A program made the position numbers and the translations under genes. The notes under the pieces are model-generated. The model made no database searches, had not been told where the DNA came from, and saw nothing but the letters and a program-made list of their open reading frames with translations. Positions 27,061 to 36,554 of a stretch of 64,000 nt of DNA are shown one piece after another (the first letter of the stretch is position 1; each line of letters starts with the position of its first letter). The DNA is taken from NCBI RefSeq assembly GCF_963931295.1, contig NZ_OZ007001.1, forward strand, positions 3,104,614 to 3,168,613, given 5' to 3'. The stretch is from an uncultured Mailhella sp. Lineage in GTDB: Bacteria > Desulfobacterota > Desulfovibrionia > Desulfovibrionales > Desulfovibrionaceae.

Positions 27061-28585
27061 TTGTCGGAAAAAGGGGGGAGCCGTGTGCACGGCCGTAACC
27101 GGATGGGGGCAAAGCACACGGCTGATAGTGAACGGTGTGCTATGTCGCGGAGCACAGCCTGTCTACATTGCCGTGGAAGACGGTTCGCTGCGCCTTGGCT
27201 GCGTGGGGGCGGAGCCGCTTTCCCTGGTCGTGGATCATGCCGGCATTTATTAGATGCCACCGGCCCTTCAGATTTGGAGAATCTTTTGAACCGTGACGGC
27301 TGGGAAGTGCCTGCGCTCTTGGCCTCGGCAGAAAAGGCTCTTGTTGCCATCATTCGCCATGGTCTCAGCAAGTACAACCATGCATCGGATGCTTCGTCTC
27401 ATCTTTTGGGAGAGGCGATGCCGGATTCTCCCCGCGTGCTTGTCATTGATCAGACTGTGGGGGATGCTTCCGTATCCTTCGGGTTGGCAGACGCATCTTC
27501 CTTTGTCGCCATGCTGGAAAATGCGAAGACCAGATTCTCCGGAGCTCGAATTTTTATAAAAACACATCCTGACGTTCTGGCCGGAAAGAAGCAGGGCTAT
27601 CTTACGGAACGGGCGAAGGCGGAGGGCGCAACGCTCATTGCCGAGGATGTATCTCCGCTTTCTCTTCTGGCACAGGCAGATGAAGTATATACGGTGACTT
27701 CCCAGATGGGCTTTGAGGCGCTCATGCTTGGCAGGCGTGTACATTGTTTTGGCATGCCGTTCTACGCGGGCTGGGGTCTTACGGAAGACGCCGTTTCCTG
27801 CCCGCGCAGGATGAAGAAGCGTACGCTTCTGGAAGCGTTTGCGGCAGCGTATCTCTGCTATGCAAGATATGTGAATCCCGTGACCGGGCAGCGCTGCGAC
27901 ATTCACGATACCATCGAGAGGCTTGTCGTGCAGCGGGAGAAGAATGAACAGAACCGTGGGGTTCACGCCTGCTTCGGCTATTCACTGTGGAAGCATCCTC
28001 ATGCACGGGCCTATCTGCAGAGTACGGGCGCTTCGTTTCGCTTCTTCAAATACTTCCATGGTGAACAGAGGGCCGTCGCGTGTGCGGCGCGCCGCGGAGG
28101 CGATGTGGTGGTGTGGTCGTCGAAGTGCGTGGATGGAAGTTTGGAAGAGCTCTGCGGACGTGCGGGCGTTGCTCTTGTTCGCATGGAAGATGGCTTTATT
28201 CGTTCCGTGGGGCTCGGAGCGGAATTTCAGTGGCCGTATTCTCTGGTACTGGACAGAAGGGGAATTTATTACGATCCCTCACGTCCCAGTGATCTTGAAG
28301 TCATTTTGCAGGGCATGCCGGAGAGAAGGGCACGACGATCTGTGTGCACGCGCCCGGGTGCTTCGTGAATATATCGTGGACAAGGGACTTACCAAATACA
28401 ATGTGGGACAGCGTGCGTTTTCCCGGGACAGCTGGCCTGCGGATCGCCGGGGGCTGCTGGTGTCCGGTCAGGTGGAGGACGACGCTTCGGTGCGGCGGGG
28501 CGGCTGCGGCTTCCGGGGAAATCTTGCGATGCTGAAAGAGATGCGCCGTCGCAATCCTGGGGCATTCATCATCTCATCCCACTGA
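27061..28585 (+). pseudogene. kpsC: Frameshifted kpsC-like capsule gene remnant
   Basis: Two-module remnant of a KpsC-type capsule lipid-linker beta-Kdo transferase. The first module starts with VEDGSLR...LSLVVDHAGIY; a missing base near 27252 breaks the frame before the expected YDATGPSDLE. The long central frame (to 28368) carries IFIKTHPDVL, VYTVTSQMGFEAL and FGMPFYAGWGLT. The second module has VVWSSK, VRMEDGFIRSVGLG and RRGIYYDPSRPSDLE. Another frameshift near 28325 leads into GLTKYNVGQRAF and an ending at 28585. The N-terminus of the family is absent. With at least two frame breaks and a missing C-terminal end, it cannot be functional as written. Confidence 0.8.
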
Positions 28586-28925
28586 CGCGCCGTTCTTTCT
28601 TTTTCCGATCCAGTTGGATTCCGATTCTCAGGTACGACGTTATTCCCCATTCAGCGGCATAAAGGAGGCCATTGCCTGGGTAATGGCTTCCTTTGCAAAG
28701 GATGCGCCCAAAGACATGCATCTGGTCATCCGCAATCTTCCTCTGGACAGCGGACTCATTCGTTGCGACCTGTTCATCCGCAGTTTCAGTGAGGCTTGCG
28801 ACATAAAAGATCGCTTGTTCTTTGTGGAATGTGGCAATGGCAAGGACATGATACGAAGAAGTCGGGCCGTGATTCTTTTGAACAGCACCATGGGCATGCA
28901 GGCGCTGGAGCAGACCTCACCAGAG
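28586..28925 (+). pseudogene. kpsS: kpsS-like capsule gene fragment
   Basis: An internal fragment matching KpsS-type capsule proteins: FFLFPIQLDSDSQVR, YSPFSGIKEAI, HLVIRNLPLDSG and ILLNSTMGMQALE. It follows the kpsC remnant without a start codon. At about 28920 it runs straight into an unrelated protein (LTRGMFESCRDMEE), so both ends are deletion or recombination joints. KpsC and KpsS normally act together on the Kdo linker of exported capsule. Here both are debris, which suggests the island replaced or destroyed a capsule locus. Confidence 0.7.
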
Positions 28926-30107
28926 GCATGTTTGAGTCCTGCCGTGATATGGAAGAGACAAACTTCCTTGCCGATATGCTCAAACAGAAGGACGATGCCG
29001 GACAGTACCTTGACGAGGAATCCATCAAAACCGCGGCCATGCTCTACGGCAACCTTTCCGTGCTTGTGGAAGTGGGCGGCGATGCGCTTTCCATTGCCGT
29101 CCTCAAGTATGTTTCTCCGGCCGTAAAAACCGCCATGGCCAAGCTCGGCGTAGAGTCCCCCAAAATATTCGTGAAGGATGCCGTAAAGGCGGCCGTATTC
29201 AACAAGTCGGCATGGCCGGCGCTGCGGCGTTTTGTTGCTGGTATGGGACTCGGTGCCGGCACAGAAGGTGCTGAAGAGGTGGTACAGGAAGGCATCTCAG
29301 GGCAGATGGAGGCGAGCACAAAAACTGGCTTGTCAACCTTGGAGTAAACTATTCCGGGAAAATCAGAAGGGACTGCTTTTCGACGGCCATGGGTGTAAAT
29401 GTGGAAGCAGACATCGAGGGAGCAAAGGTCGGAGCATGGTTTGTCCTTCTCCCCGGAGTAACCCAGCTGGCCATAGGCAGCGCCCGTATTTCGAGGGTCA
29501 GAGAATTTGCCTCGTCCGTGGAAAAGTGACGGACACCATCAATGCCACACAGACAAAACAGTTCTTTTCTGTGTGTATGGAGAGTTTCCTGAAGGCCCAG
29601 GGACTCAATCAGACTGTTTTCATTCCTGCAGACGTCGCATGGCAGATGCAGCGCGAGGGGGGGGACATCGCCGCGCAGCTCGTGTGGGAACAGCAGACGC
29701 TGGGAGAATCCGCCGCGCTAGGGCATGATATCGCCGTACCTCTGGCCAGACTGGAGTCTCGACCTGACGCCGACGCTATGCAGCGCGTGGCGCAAATCCT
29801 GAAAGAGGGGCCGGCCTCACCCAGCGCCATGCAGGCACAGGAACCGAATCTCTATCTTGCCGACGATGTGAATGCCATCAACGAGGCAGCGTCAGAGTGG
29901 GAGTTTGAGCAGAATATCTTGTCTCACGACATTGTGCGGCTGCGCTCCGCATTGACGGAGGCGGTGCGCTCCATCCGCGGTCTGCTGAACGACCTGACCA
30001 GCTTCGCCGATACTGAGACCGGTGTCGGAAATTATGTGGGCTCCGTTGTGAAGCTGGTGGAAAATGCGGAGCAGAGACTTGCGGCATATGGGGAACAGGC
30101 CGGCTAA
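28926..30107 (+). pseudogene. Large polyvalent-type mobile-element protein, broken first part
   Basis: Pieces of a very long protein of the kind carried by Mu-like phages and integrative elements (large polyvalent proteins). Frame 1 (to 29347) has LADMLKQKDDAGQYLDEESI and GLGAGTEGAEEVVQEG. A frame break near 29330 continues as VNVEADIEGAKVGAWFVLLPG, and another near 29524 leads to TINATQTKQFFS, FIPADVAWQMQREGGDIAAQ and a coiled-coil-like end with VGSVVKLVENAEQRL. A TAA at 30105-30107 interrupts the frame, which is otherwise open into the next segment. A G8 tract at 29657-29664 lies in frame here. The exact family is uncertain; multiple breaks make it a pseudogene. Confidence 0.6.
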
Positions 30108-31062
30108 GCTGTTGACGACCTCATGAACCGCTTGCAGATACAGGGACTTGTACGAGACGAGAAGGGACGGACAAGAACTACCGAAGAAATGGTGGAGCAG
30201 ATGGCAGCAGAAGAAGCGCAGGCGCAGGCCGACGCTCCGTTCTGGGAAAACGTATGGGGAAGGCTCGATTCTGACATCCTGAAGCAAGATTTTCCCGAAT
30301 CCAGAAACGAGCTCGCCAAGCTGCACGGCCGTGGTCTCTTTGCCAGAAAGGGCGAAGGCCTTCCGATAGATGAACTCGCCGACATCCTGAAAAATGCAGG
30401 ATGGCTCCCGCAGAATGCCGACTCGTCGACGCTGGTTGAGATGCTGAGGGAGAAAAAGACGCCGACCAGAAAAGAAGCCGGTAGAGGTGGGCATCCCTAT
30501 CAACAGGAACATACGAATAGTTTCGGCGTTCCGATGTCTCGTGTGACGAAAATTGAAGGAGCAGTCAGCCGCAAAGAGCTGGACGCTGCCCTTTCTGCAC
30601 TCGCGGGGAAAGATCTGCCCAACCTGATTGAAGGAGTAACGGCACAGGTCAACGCCAATCAGAGACGGAAACTGGAAAGGACCAAGGCTGGCGATAAGTC
30701 GATGTCCAATGGCTTTACCCGCAGCGAACACGAAGGAGTCGCTGCCCGAATCGCCAATGCATGGAAATGGGCGGCGGAGGCAGGACGTGATGGAGACAAA
30801 AAATCACATGCCTGATGTCGGCCTACGAAGATATGTCTCAGCGCTGAATCTCAATGGAGATGACGCCTGTGCCTGGATACCGTAAAAAGAATCGTCCAAG
30901 GGACTGAGGATATATTTCGTGGGACTCGTGGACAACAAGAAGCTCCGGGAATCAGTAAGCAGCGGAGCAGACAAAGCGGCTACGGATGCTCTCCACCGGA
31001 GCTTTGAAGAAATCATACTTCGGCTGAATATGCTTGTCAATGAACAGAAACAAGCTCTTTTT
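30108..31062 (+). pseudogene. Stem repeat copy 1 with C-terminal nuclease-like cassette A
   Basis: In-frame continuation after the nonsense codon. The stem contains VDDLMNRLQ, FWENVWGRLDSD, RNELAKLHGRGLFARKGEGL and ILKNAGWLPQNADSST. After EMLREKKTPTRKEAG it diverges into cassette A: FGVPMSRVTKIEGAVS, then an A6 tract near 30799 breaks the frame (five A restore it), then LRRYVSALNLNGDDACAWI and KESSKGLRIYFVGLVDNKKL. Cassette A resembles, by pattern only, the phage-associated Barnase-EndoU-ColicinE5/RelE-like nuclease domains that end such proteins. Frame breaks mean it is not expressed as one protein now. Confidence 0.55.
30371..30453 (+). repeat. Direct repeat, copy 1
   Basis: Nearly identical at the nucleotide level to 31302-31383; only a handful of substitutions and one lost base differ. 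Encodes the end of the stem (ELADILKNAGWLPQNADSST). The duplicated stem as a whole covers about 30,115-30,455 and 31,095-31,385. Confidence 0.85.
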
Positions 31063-31950
31063 CAGAGCTCGGGACGCGGCGCGGCGTATGAGTCCATCGT
31101 TGACGACTTCATGAACCGCTTGCAGAGACTTGTACGAGACGAGGAGGGCCGGGCGCAAGCCGACGCCCTGTTTTGGGAAAACGTATGGGGGCCGCATTGA
31201 CCCTGACAGCCTGAAGCGTGACTTTCCTGATGCACGGAACGAGCTCGCCAAGATGCACGGCCGTAGTCTCTTTGCCAGGAAGGGAGAAGGCCTTTCGATA
31301 GACGAACTCGCCGACATCCTGAAAAATGCAGGATGGCTCCCGCAGAATGCCGATTCTTCGACGCTGTTGAGATGCTGAAGGAGAAGAGGAGGACGGCCGA
31401 GGGAAGACGTGGCAGAGTTTCTGCGACAACGATAGTCTTGAATCAGAATATTTTTTTTAGAAGTAGCATACCCGGATACGGTAAACCTGTTGGGGAAGTA
31501 ACACCGGAAATTGCTGCAACACTACAGCTGAATAAGCTCGGTGCTATTGTGCTGGATGAGACCGGCATTCAGCACAATAGAGATAGACACGGAAAAGAAC
31601 TTTCTTCGATGGGATTTTCTCCAGAAGAATTTGTTGATTATGTGTTGCGTAATTTTGATGCCGTATATGCTGGCAATACAAATAATAGTTATCAGCTTGC
31701 CTGTGTGGTCGACAACCCAAAAAAGAGTAATCATTAAATTAAAATTTGAGGAGATAGGAGAGTATTATCGGGTATCTTCGGCTGGCCCTGTTCGACCGGA
31801 ATACTATAGAAAAGAAACACCGCTTTGGGAAAGGGCGCAGTCCAATCATTCCGTTACCGGAACCCCTGACGCTATCTCGGGCCAAAGCGGTATTGCAGAT
31901 AGAAATATACCGCCGAATACTTCGGAACACAATACGCTTTTTCATCCGCA
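31063..31950 (+). pseudogene. Stem repeat copy 2 with C-terminal nuclease-like cassette B
   Basis: A second copy of the stem (VDDFMNRLQRLVRDEEGR, FWENVWG, RNELAKMHGRSLFARKGEGL, ILKNAGWLPQNADSST), broken by frameshifts near 31190 and 31370. It is followed by a different ending, cassette B: TLQLNKLGAIVLDETGIQH, HNRDRHGKELSSMGF, FVDYVLRNFDAVYAG, then an A6 tract at about 31719 (five A restore the frame), then IIKLKFEEIGEYYRVSSAGP and ETPLWERAQ. The H-x-x-D-R-H-G-K-E motif and the EYYRV strand fit a Barnase-EndoU-ColicinE5/RelE-type nuclease. It ends without further domains near 31950. Confidence 0.55.
31302..31383 (+). repeat. Direct repeat, copy 2
   Basis: Partner of the repeat at 30371-30453. 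It has lost one G in GCTGGTTGAG, which causes one of the frameshifts of this copy. Confidence 0.85.
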
Positions 31951-32606
31951 GGAAACAGGCATAGCCTTACGGGTGTACGCTGCGGCTTCCGGTTCCATCA
32001 CTCCTCTTGACGGGAACTACTACATCCAGTTTTTCCGGGGGGGGGCAACCTGTCCACGCTGGCTCATGAGATCATGCATGCCGTTCACCTGGAAATGGAG
32101 AGGCTGGAAAGTGAAGGCTTGGTACGCCGGAACTGAAACGAGATCTGCAGAACTTACGCTCCTGGACTTCCCGCATGGATGAAGACTCCAACTTGAAGGC
32201 GGAGTACGACAGGTATCAGCGCGGACAGTTTGGCGGCCGTAGCTTTGAGGAGCTCACGCCGGAAGAACGTACTATTTCCAGAAACATAGCCAAACAGGAA
32301 ATGGTGGCGCGCGGCCTTGAAGCTTATCTGCGCGAAGGCGTTTCTCCTTCGCGGGGCATGGAAGGCGTGTTCCGCCGTTTCAAGAAGTGGCTCATGCGCG
32401 TGTACCGTCAAGCCGCCATACTTGACGTGGAATTGACAGACGAAGTTCGTGAGGTCTTTGACCGCATCGTGGCCAGCAATGAGGACATTGAAGCTGCAGC
32501 CGCGGCGCGAAGAGTGCGTGATGAGTCTGCTGGAATACTTGACGCCCTCGGCGCAAAGGGAGCGTACAGGTTGACCGTGGAAGGATGCATTGCCGCGCAA
32601 GGATAA
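31951..32606 (+). pseudogene. Zincin-like end of the polyvalent protein
   Basis: After a G9 tract at 32037-32045 the sequence encodes GNLSTLAHEIMHAVHLEMER, which has the zinc-protease pattern H-E-x-x-H. The upstream frame (YYIQFFRGG) joins it only if the tract holds seven or ten G, so the two halves are out of frame as written. A second break near 32135 leads to ELKRDLQNLRSWTSRMDED. A frame open to 32606 then carries LTPEERTISRNIAKQEMVAR, GMEGVFRRFKKWLMRVYRQA and EVREVFDRIVASNEDIEAA. This Ser-Thr-x-x-His-Glu block followed by a helical LRSWT segment is typical of protease-like modules in phage/ICE large polyvalent proteins. It is a pseudogene or a phase-variable remnant. Confidence 0.55.
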
Positions 32607-32702
32607 GGCGCTGATGCGCTGAGGAGAGACAGGGCAAGGAATCGCCGTGAGAACGTGAAGCCAGAGGAGGGAGTACAGACAAGGAAGCATACGCTACCCA
32701 AT

Positions 32703-32996
32703 TTACGCTCGGGACAGAAACTCAAATCGATATTCCTGCCGGATATCTGGATACTTCTTCTTGTCTACCTTTGACATAAACATATCGAGCGGCCTTGCAA
32801 ATACCTTGAGTGTGTCTTCATCGTACAGGTCATAAAGAGCCTCATAGATAACGAGAGTTTCTCTGGTCTCGGAGTGCGTGGCATATCCTAGAATTCTGTA
32901 GGTGTACATGGGAGAATCTGCAGGGTAGCGTTCATGCTTGAAGTGCTGAACGATGTCGCCGGACTTGAAGGGAGGACGATTGTCTAATTCTGGCAT
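32703..32996 (-). CDS. DUF1653 family protein (intact copy)
   Basis: A 97-residue protein with the DUF1653 pattern: FKSGDIVQHFKHERYP, the central YRILGYATHSETRETLVIYEAL, then ARPLDMFMSKVDKKKYPD and a closing EYRFEFL. These small proteins are widespread in bacteria and of unknown function. The start at 32996 (MPELDNRPP) has AGGAG 7 bases upstream; the 35 codons of open frame before it look non-coding. A decayed copy lies on the same strand at 37688-37952, so the two flank the AAA/WYL/FtsZ-like module. Confidence 0.82.
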   Translation of the reverse strand: MPELDNRPPFKSGDIVQHFKHERYPADSPMYTYRILGYATHSETRETLVIYEALYDLYDEDTLKVFARPLDMFMSKVDKKKYPDIRQEYRFEFLSRA

Positions 32997-33310
32997 GAGA
33001 GACTCCTGAAAGAAGAAAGGATCAAGGTTGTGATGGAAACAGCTTTTTCGTCCGAGACAGTTTTGCCAAAGACAGTGATTATTTTGGAATAGCAGACGCA
33101 AACGAAGCCGACAAGGGGCTAGTAATGAAGAGGCAGATGCAGCGCTGATGCAGGAATTTGTTAGGTCCTTTTTCGCCTGAGAACTAGCTGCTTTTAATTA
33201 TGGCAGGCTAACCTGCTGATAAGACAGGAATAAAAAATATAGAATAGTTGTCAGAATCTGGAACGATGTTTTGGTAGCCTCATGCTGTGTATATCCAGAA
33301 GGAGGTTCCC
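32997..33310. other. Intergenic stretch before the AAA module
   Basis: About 310 bases. Only the divergent promoters can be expected here; nothing recognisable except the perfect ribosome binding site AGAAGGAGGT at 33297-33306 of the next gene. Composition turns AT-rich from about 33,190 onward. Confidence 0.45.
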
Positions 33311-34764
33311 TTGTCCAATGTCCCCCAGATTTTTAAAAAAGCAGAGCTGTTCCTTAGATACTCCCGAAATCTGTTATGGCAAACGCAGGGCAGCACAGTG
33401 GCTTCTTGCCCTCTCAGAGGGGGGGGCTGAATCTTACTGCGGAACTTTTCAGTTGCGTGCAGTGGCTTTTTGGTGATTTGCGGGAGCTTCTAGAAAACAT
33501 AGATCTACAGACTTCAAAATTCAAAAGTTCGTCTGGAATTGCGGCACATCATGCTGTTCAAAATATATTGGACAGTGAAGTACATCATTATGCGAGTGCA
33601 TGTAGTGTACTTGTTGAGGAACATCCTTGTGTATGCTCATATATTGTAGAACAGATTGTACAGAGATGCCGACAGGTAGCAGAAGAAGTAAACACTTCAT
33701 TACATGTAGAATTTCTATCATTTGGATGTGAATTCAAGCGAGTGTTTGGACTTGATGATGATGACATTGCTATTTGCGAGTTTATATATATTATCCATAG
33801 TTTTTCTGAGGTCAAAAACTATTTTGATATCAGATTTAATATATTTAATGTCAGTAATCGTAGGATGATGGCGCAGACACTGAGCATACAGCAGGATGTA
33901 TTATCTGTTCATATCAGTATGTTGCATTCTTTTGGCATAATCGAATATTTACCTGACCATTCTTTGGGGCTGACGGAAATGATTAAATCCTTCTGGTCAT
34001 CGGAGTTATCCTTTGAGGAAGGATACTTCTGCAGTAAGTTTTGTGCAGAGTTGTTACCGTTGAAGTCTTTTCACAGAACAGACGAAGAATTACGTCATGT
34101 GAGCCGTCTCTTGAAGGAACAGGTTGACTTTCCAGTAAATTTTTTGATTTACGGACCTTCTGGGGCGGGTAAAAAGACTTTTATTCACAGCCTGGCCAGA
34201 ACTCTTAATATGCAGGTATGGTTTGTAAGTAGTCGGGATAAAAGAAGAGATAGTGAGTACCGAGCTTCATTTTTTGCGTGTCTTCATAGGGCTTCCAAGC
34301 AGAAAGAGTCCATTATCGTTGTAGATGGTGCAGAAAGATTGCTTCATATCGTTTTTAGCAGTGATACGGATATTATTTCTTTTTTGAAGAGAATCGGTCA
34401 AAAAATCGTTTGGATAACCGATGAAATAGAAAAAATTGATCCAGCGTTCAGGTCGTATTTTACTTACAGTATGTATTTTGAAGCTCTTGGACTGCATGAG
34501 CGTATAGAGATGTGGCGGAACGTGATGAAACGTCAGGGGCTGTCGAGACGGTTTCATAAGTCTTCTATAACGAAACTTTCCTTAAAGTATCCAGTAAAAG
34601 TGAATATTGTTGAAAGTTCAGTAGTACAGGAAGCAGGATTATATCCTGTTGGACGCAAGTTTTACGATGCTATTGATCGTATTCTTTATGCTTATCTTCG
34701 TTTTCAAAGTAGAGGTAGTTTTCAACATAAAAAAATTATAATACAGTTTCAGATTTTACATTGA
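33311..34764 (+). CDS. Tandem AAA+ ATPase, first part (N-terminal region and degenerate AAA domain), frameshifted
   Basis: First part of a tandem AAA+ ATPase. The likely start is a TTG at 33311 with GGAGG 5 bases upstream (LSNVPQIFKKAELFLRYSRN); that frame meets a G8 tract at 33419-33426 and stops just after it. Seven or ten G would join it to the long frame, which is open from 33376 with only a poorly supported ATG (462 residues). Residues about 1-230 are helical and unidentified. An AAA domain follows whose Walker A is GPSGAGKK (Lys in place of Ser/Thr) and whose Walker B is IIVVDGAE (no Glu after Asp), so it is probably not catalytic. The frame ends at a second slip, an A7 tract at 34729-34735; one extra A fuses it with the next frame. 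AT-rich, likely foreign. Confidence 0.75.
33419..33426 (+). repeat. Poly-G tract in the 5' end of the AAA gene
   Basis: Eight consecutive G. From the TTG start with the strong ribosome binding site, G8 gives a stop codon at once. G7 (or G10) reads through as CPLRGGLNLTAELF into the full protein. This is the hallmark position and type of a slipped-strand translational switch; a sequencing error remains possible. Confidence 0.6.
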
Positions 34765-35417
34765 ATGGTGTATGTAATGAAGAAAATATTTTTTCATTTA
34801 TAGATTTTTGTCATAATATGGATAAAGCAATTCGTTCTGGAGAAACATTACCACTTGGATGTGGTAATATATTATTTTATGGACCACCTGGTACGGGAAA
34901 GACTGCACTTGCCCGCTTTATTGCAGAATCTTTCCATGAAATGGAGCGGAGTGGTGCAGTTCTGGTCATTGATGAGGCGGACTCTTTTCTCTATTCCCGC
35001 GATATTGCTCACCAGTCGTGGGAAGTTACTCTTGTAAATGAGTTTTTGACTTCATTGGATGAAAGTCAAGGATTTTGTATATGTACTACAAACAGAATAG
35101 AGCATCTTGATAATCCAGCTCTAAGGAGATTTTCTTATAGATTGCAATTTCTATATGCTAATAGAGTACAAGTTGAATCTCTTTATAATACAATTCTTGA
35201 TCCTTTATGTAAAGATATAATATCGGATAGACTTCGGAATAGACTTGCAAGTATGTTGTATCTTACACCTGGTGACTTTCATGTCGTACGGACAAGATAT
35301 AGTCCACTTTTTACGAAGCCGGAGAAGGTAACTCATGATCTTCTTGTGCAGGCGCTTTTACAGAAGATGGAATTGAAGCTTGATTCGACAAAGTATTCTT
35401 TGCAGAATATAGACTGA
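34761..35417 (+). CDS. Tandem AAA+ ATPase, second part (catalytic AAA domain)
   Basis: Second half of the same ATPase, 218 residues from a TTG that has no ribosome binding site of its own. The AAA+ core is canonical: Walker A GPPGTGKTAL near residue 37, Walker B VLVIDEADSFL near 71, sensor 1 FCICTTNRIEHLD, and an arginine-finger-like NPALRRF. The last 70 residues form the small helical lid. Read through the A7 slip, the junction becomes QHKKNYNTVSDFTLNGVC, which looks natural. So the intended product is one chain of about 700 residues with an inactive D1 and an active D2, similar in plan to two-ring unfoldases. The next gene starts 46 bases later. Confidence 0.8.
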   Translation: MNGVCNEENIFSFIDFCHNMDKAIRSGETLPLGCGNILFYGPPGTGKTALARFIAESFHEMERSGAVLVIDEADSFLYSRDIAHQSWEVTLVNEFLTSLDESQGFCICTTNRIEHLDNPALRRFSYRLQFLYANRVQVESLYNTILDPLCKDIISDRLRNRLASMLYLTPGDFHVVRTRYSPLFTKPEKVTHDLLVQALLQKMELKLDSTKYSLQNID

Positions 35418-35463
35418 AGATGATGGTCAGAAAATTTATTTATTTCAATGGTAAGGAAAAATT

Positions 35464-36483
35464 ATGAATCCTTCTGAACGTCTGCTTTCTTTATATTCCA
35501 TGCTTTTATTTTCACCTAAGGCGATAAGCCTTAAAGAACTATCAAGCCGGATGGGTTGTTCAAAGCAGACCATCATACGAGATATGAATAAGCTGGAGGC
35601 CTCAAGTTTTGGCAAGCTTGTTTGTGAAAAGCAGAATCGTGAGTGTTTTTATAGGCTGGAGCGTCCCGGAAAGCTTCCTAAACTTAGTCTAGACGCCGGT
35701 GGTCTTCAGCAGCTGGCACTCTGTCGTTCTTTTTTAATGCATATTTTGCCAAAAGATATGCAGGATCGGACAGAAAAAACGCTACAGTGTGCATCGGCTT
35801 ATATGCAGAATACCATGGAAGTCGATTATATCGGAGTTGAAAATAGTAAATCTGTTTTTAAAGGAGCAATTGACTATACTCATTTAGGAAAGATATTGGA
35901 GTTGCTCATTGCTGCTATACATGAACATCAGGTATGTCGTATTTGTTATCGTGCAGCTGTTCATGGAAAGAAAAAGACATACTGCTTTGCACCAAAAGGA
36001 CTCATTGCATATCATGAAGCTCTTTATGTACGCGGATGGGTAGTATTTGATAAAGGAAATGTAATACAAAAATATGACCAACCTACGGATTTAGCAGTTC
36101 ATCGTATAATCAAAGTCAGATCTACAACTCGTAGCTCTGACTCTTTACCTGACATGGCCTGCGATGATGACATGAAATTTGGTCTTATTCAGGGATATTC
36201 TTTTAATGTAAAAATATGGTTTGATGTATCAGCAGCAACATATGTCAGTGAGCGGATATGGAGTGTTGATCAATCTATTGTTCGCCATCAGGATGGGAGT
36301 CTCACTTTGACCATGACCTGTCGAAGTGAAGTTGAAGTGATCTCTTGGGTGTTGAGTTTCGGTGATGCCGCCGAGCTGCTTTCCCCAGTCTGGTTGCGAC
36401 AGGAAGTAGTAGAGAGGGTAAAAAATATGGCAGAATGTTATACTGGTAAAAGGATAGGGACTGACTCTTGCTCTGAGAAATAA
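35464..36483 (+). CDS. WYL-domain transcriptional regulator
   Basis: A 339-residue regulator. The N-terminal helix-turn-helix is SLKELSSRMGCSKQTIIRDM (about residues 21-40). A WYL sensor domain spans about 150-230 (VCRICYRAAVHGKKKTYCFA, PKGLIAYHEALYVRGWV), and a WCX-like C-terminal domain ends VISWVLSFGDAAELLSPVWL. WYL regulators bind nucleic acids or nucleotides and often control phage-defence and stress islands. It sits between the ATPase and the FtsZ-like gene on the same strand with short gaps, so it probably regulates the module itself. AAGGAAA precedes the ATG. The gene is AT-rich compared with the housekeeping genes on either side of the island. Confidence 0.88.
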   Translation: MNPSERLLSLYSMLLFSPKAISLKELSSRMGCSKQTIIRDMNKLEASSFGKLVCEKQNRECFYRLERPGKLPKLSLDAGGLQQLALCRSFLMHILPKDMQDRTEKTLQCASAYMQNTMEVDYIGVENSKSVFKGAIDYTHLGKILELLIAAIHEHQVCRICYRAAVHGKKKTYCFAPKGLIAYHEALYVRGWVVFDKGNVIQKYDQPTDLAVHRIIKVRSTTRSSDSLPDMACDDDMKFGLIQGYSFNVKIWFDVSAATYVSERIWSVDQSIVRHQDGSLTLTMTCRSEVEVISWVLSFGDAAELLSPVWLRQEVVERVKNMAECYTGKRIGTDSCSEK

Positions 36484-36554
36484 ATAAAATGTCAGAGCGG
36501 CTAAAGATTCAGTAAGAAGAATTAATGTAGACATACTACCATCAGGAGAAAAGT

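Noticed and set aside
30108..31950. CRISPR or tandem-repeat array
   Set aside because: Only two copies about 930 bases apart with coding content; no short regularly spaced repeats were seen anywhere in the window.
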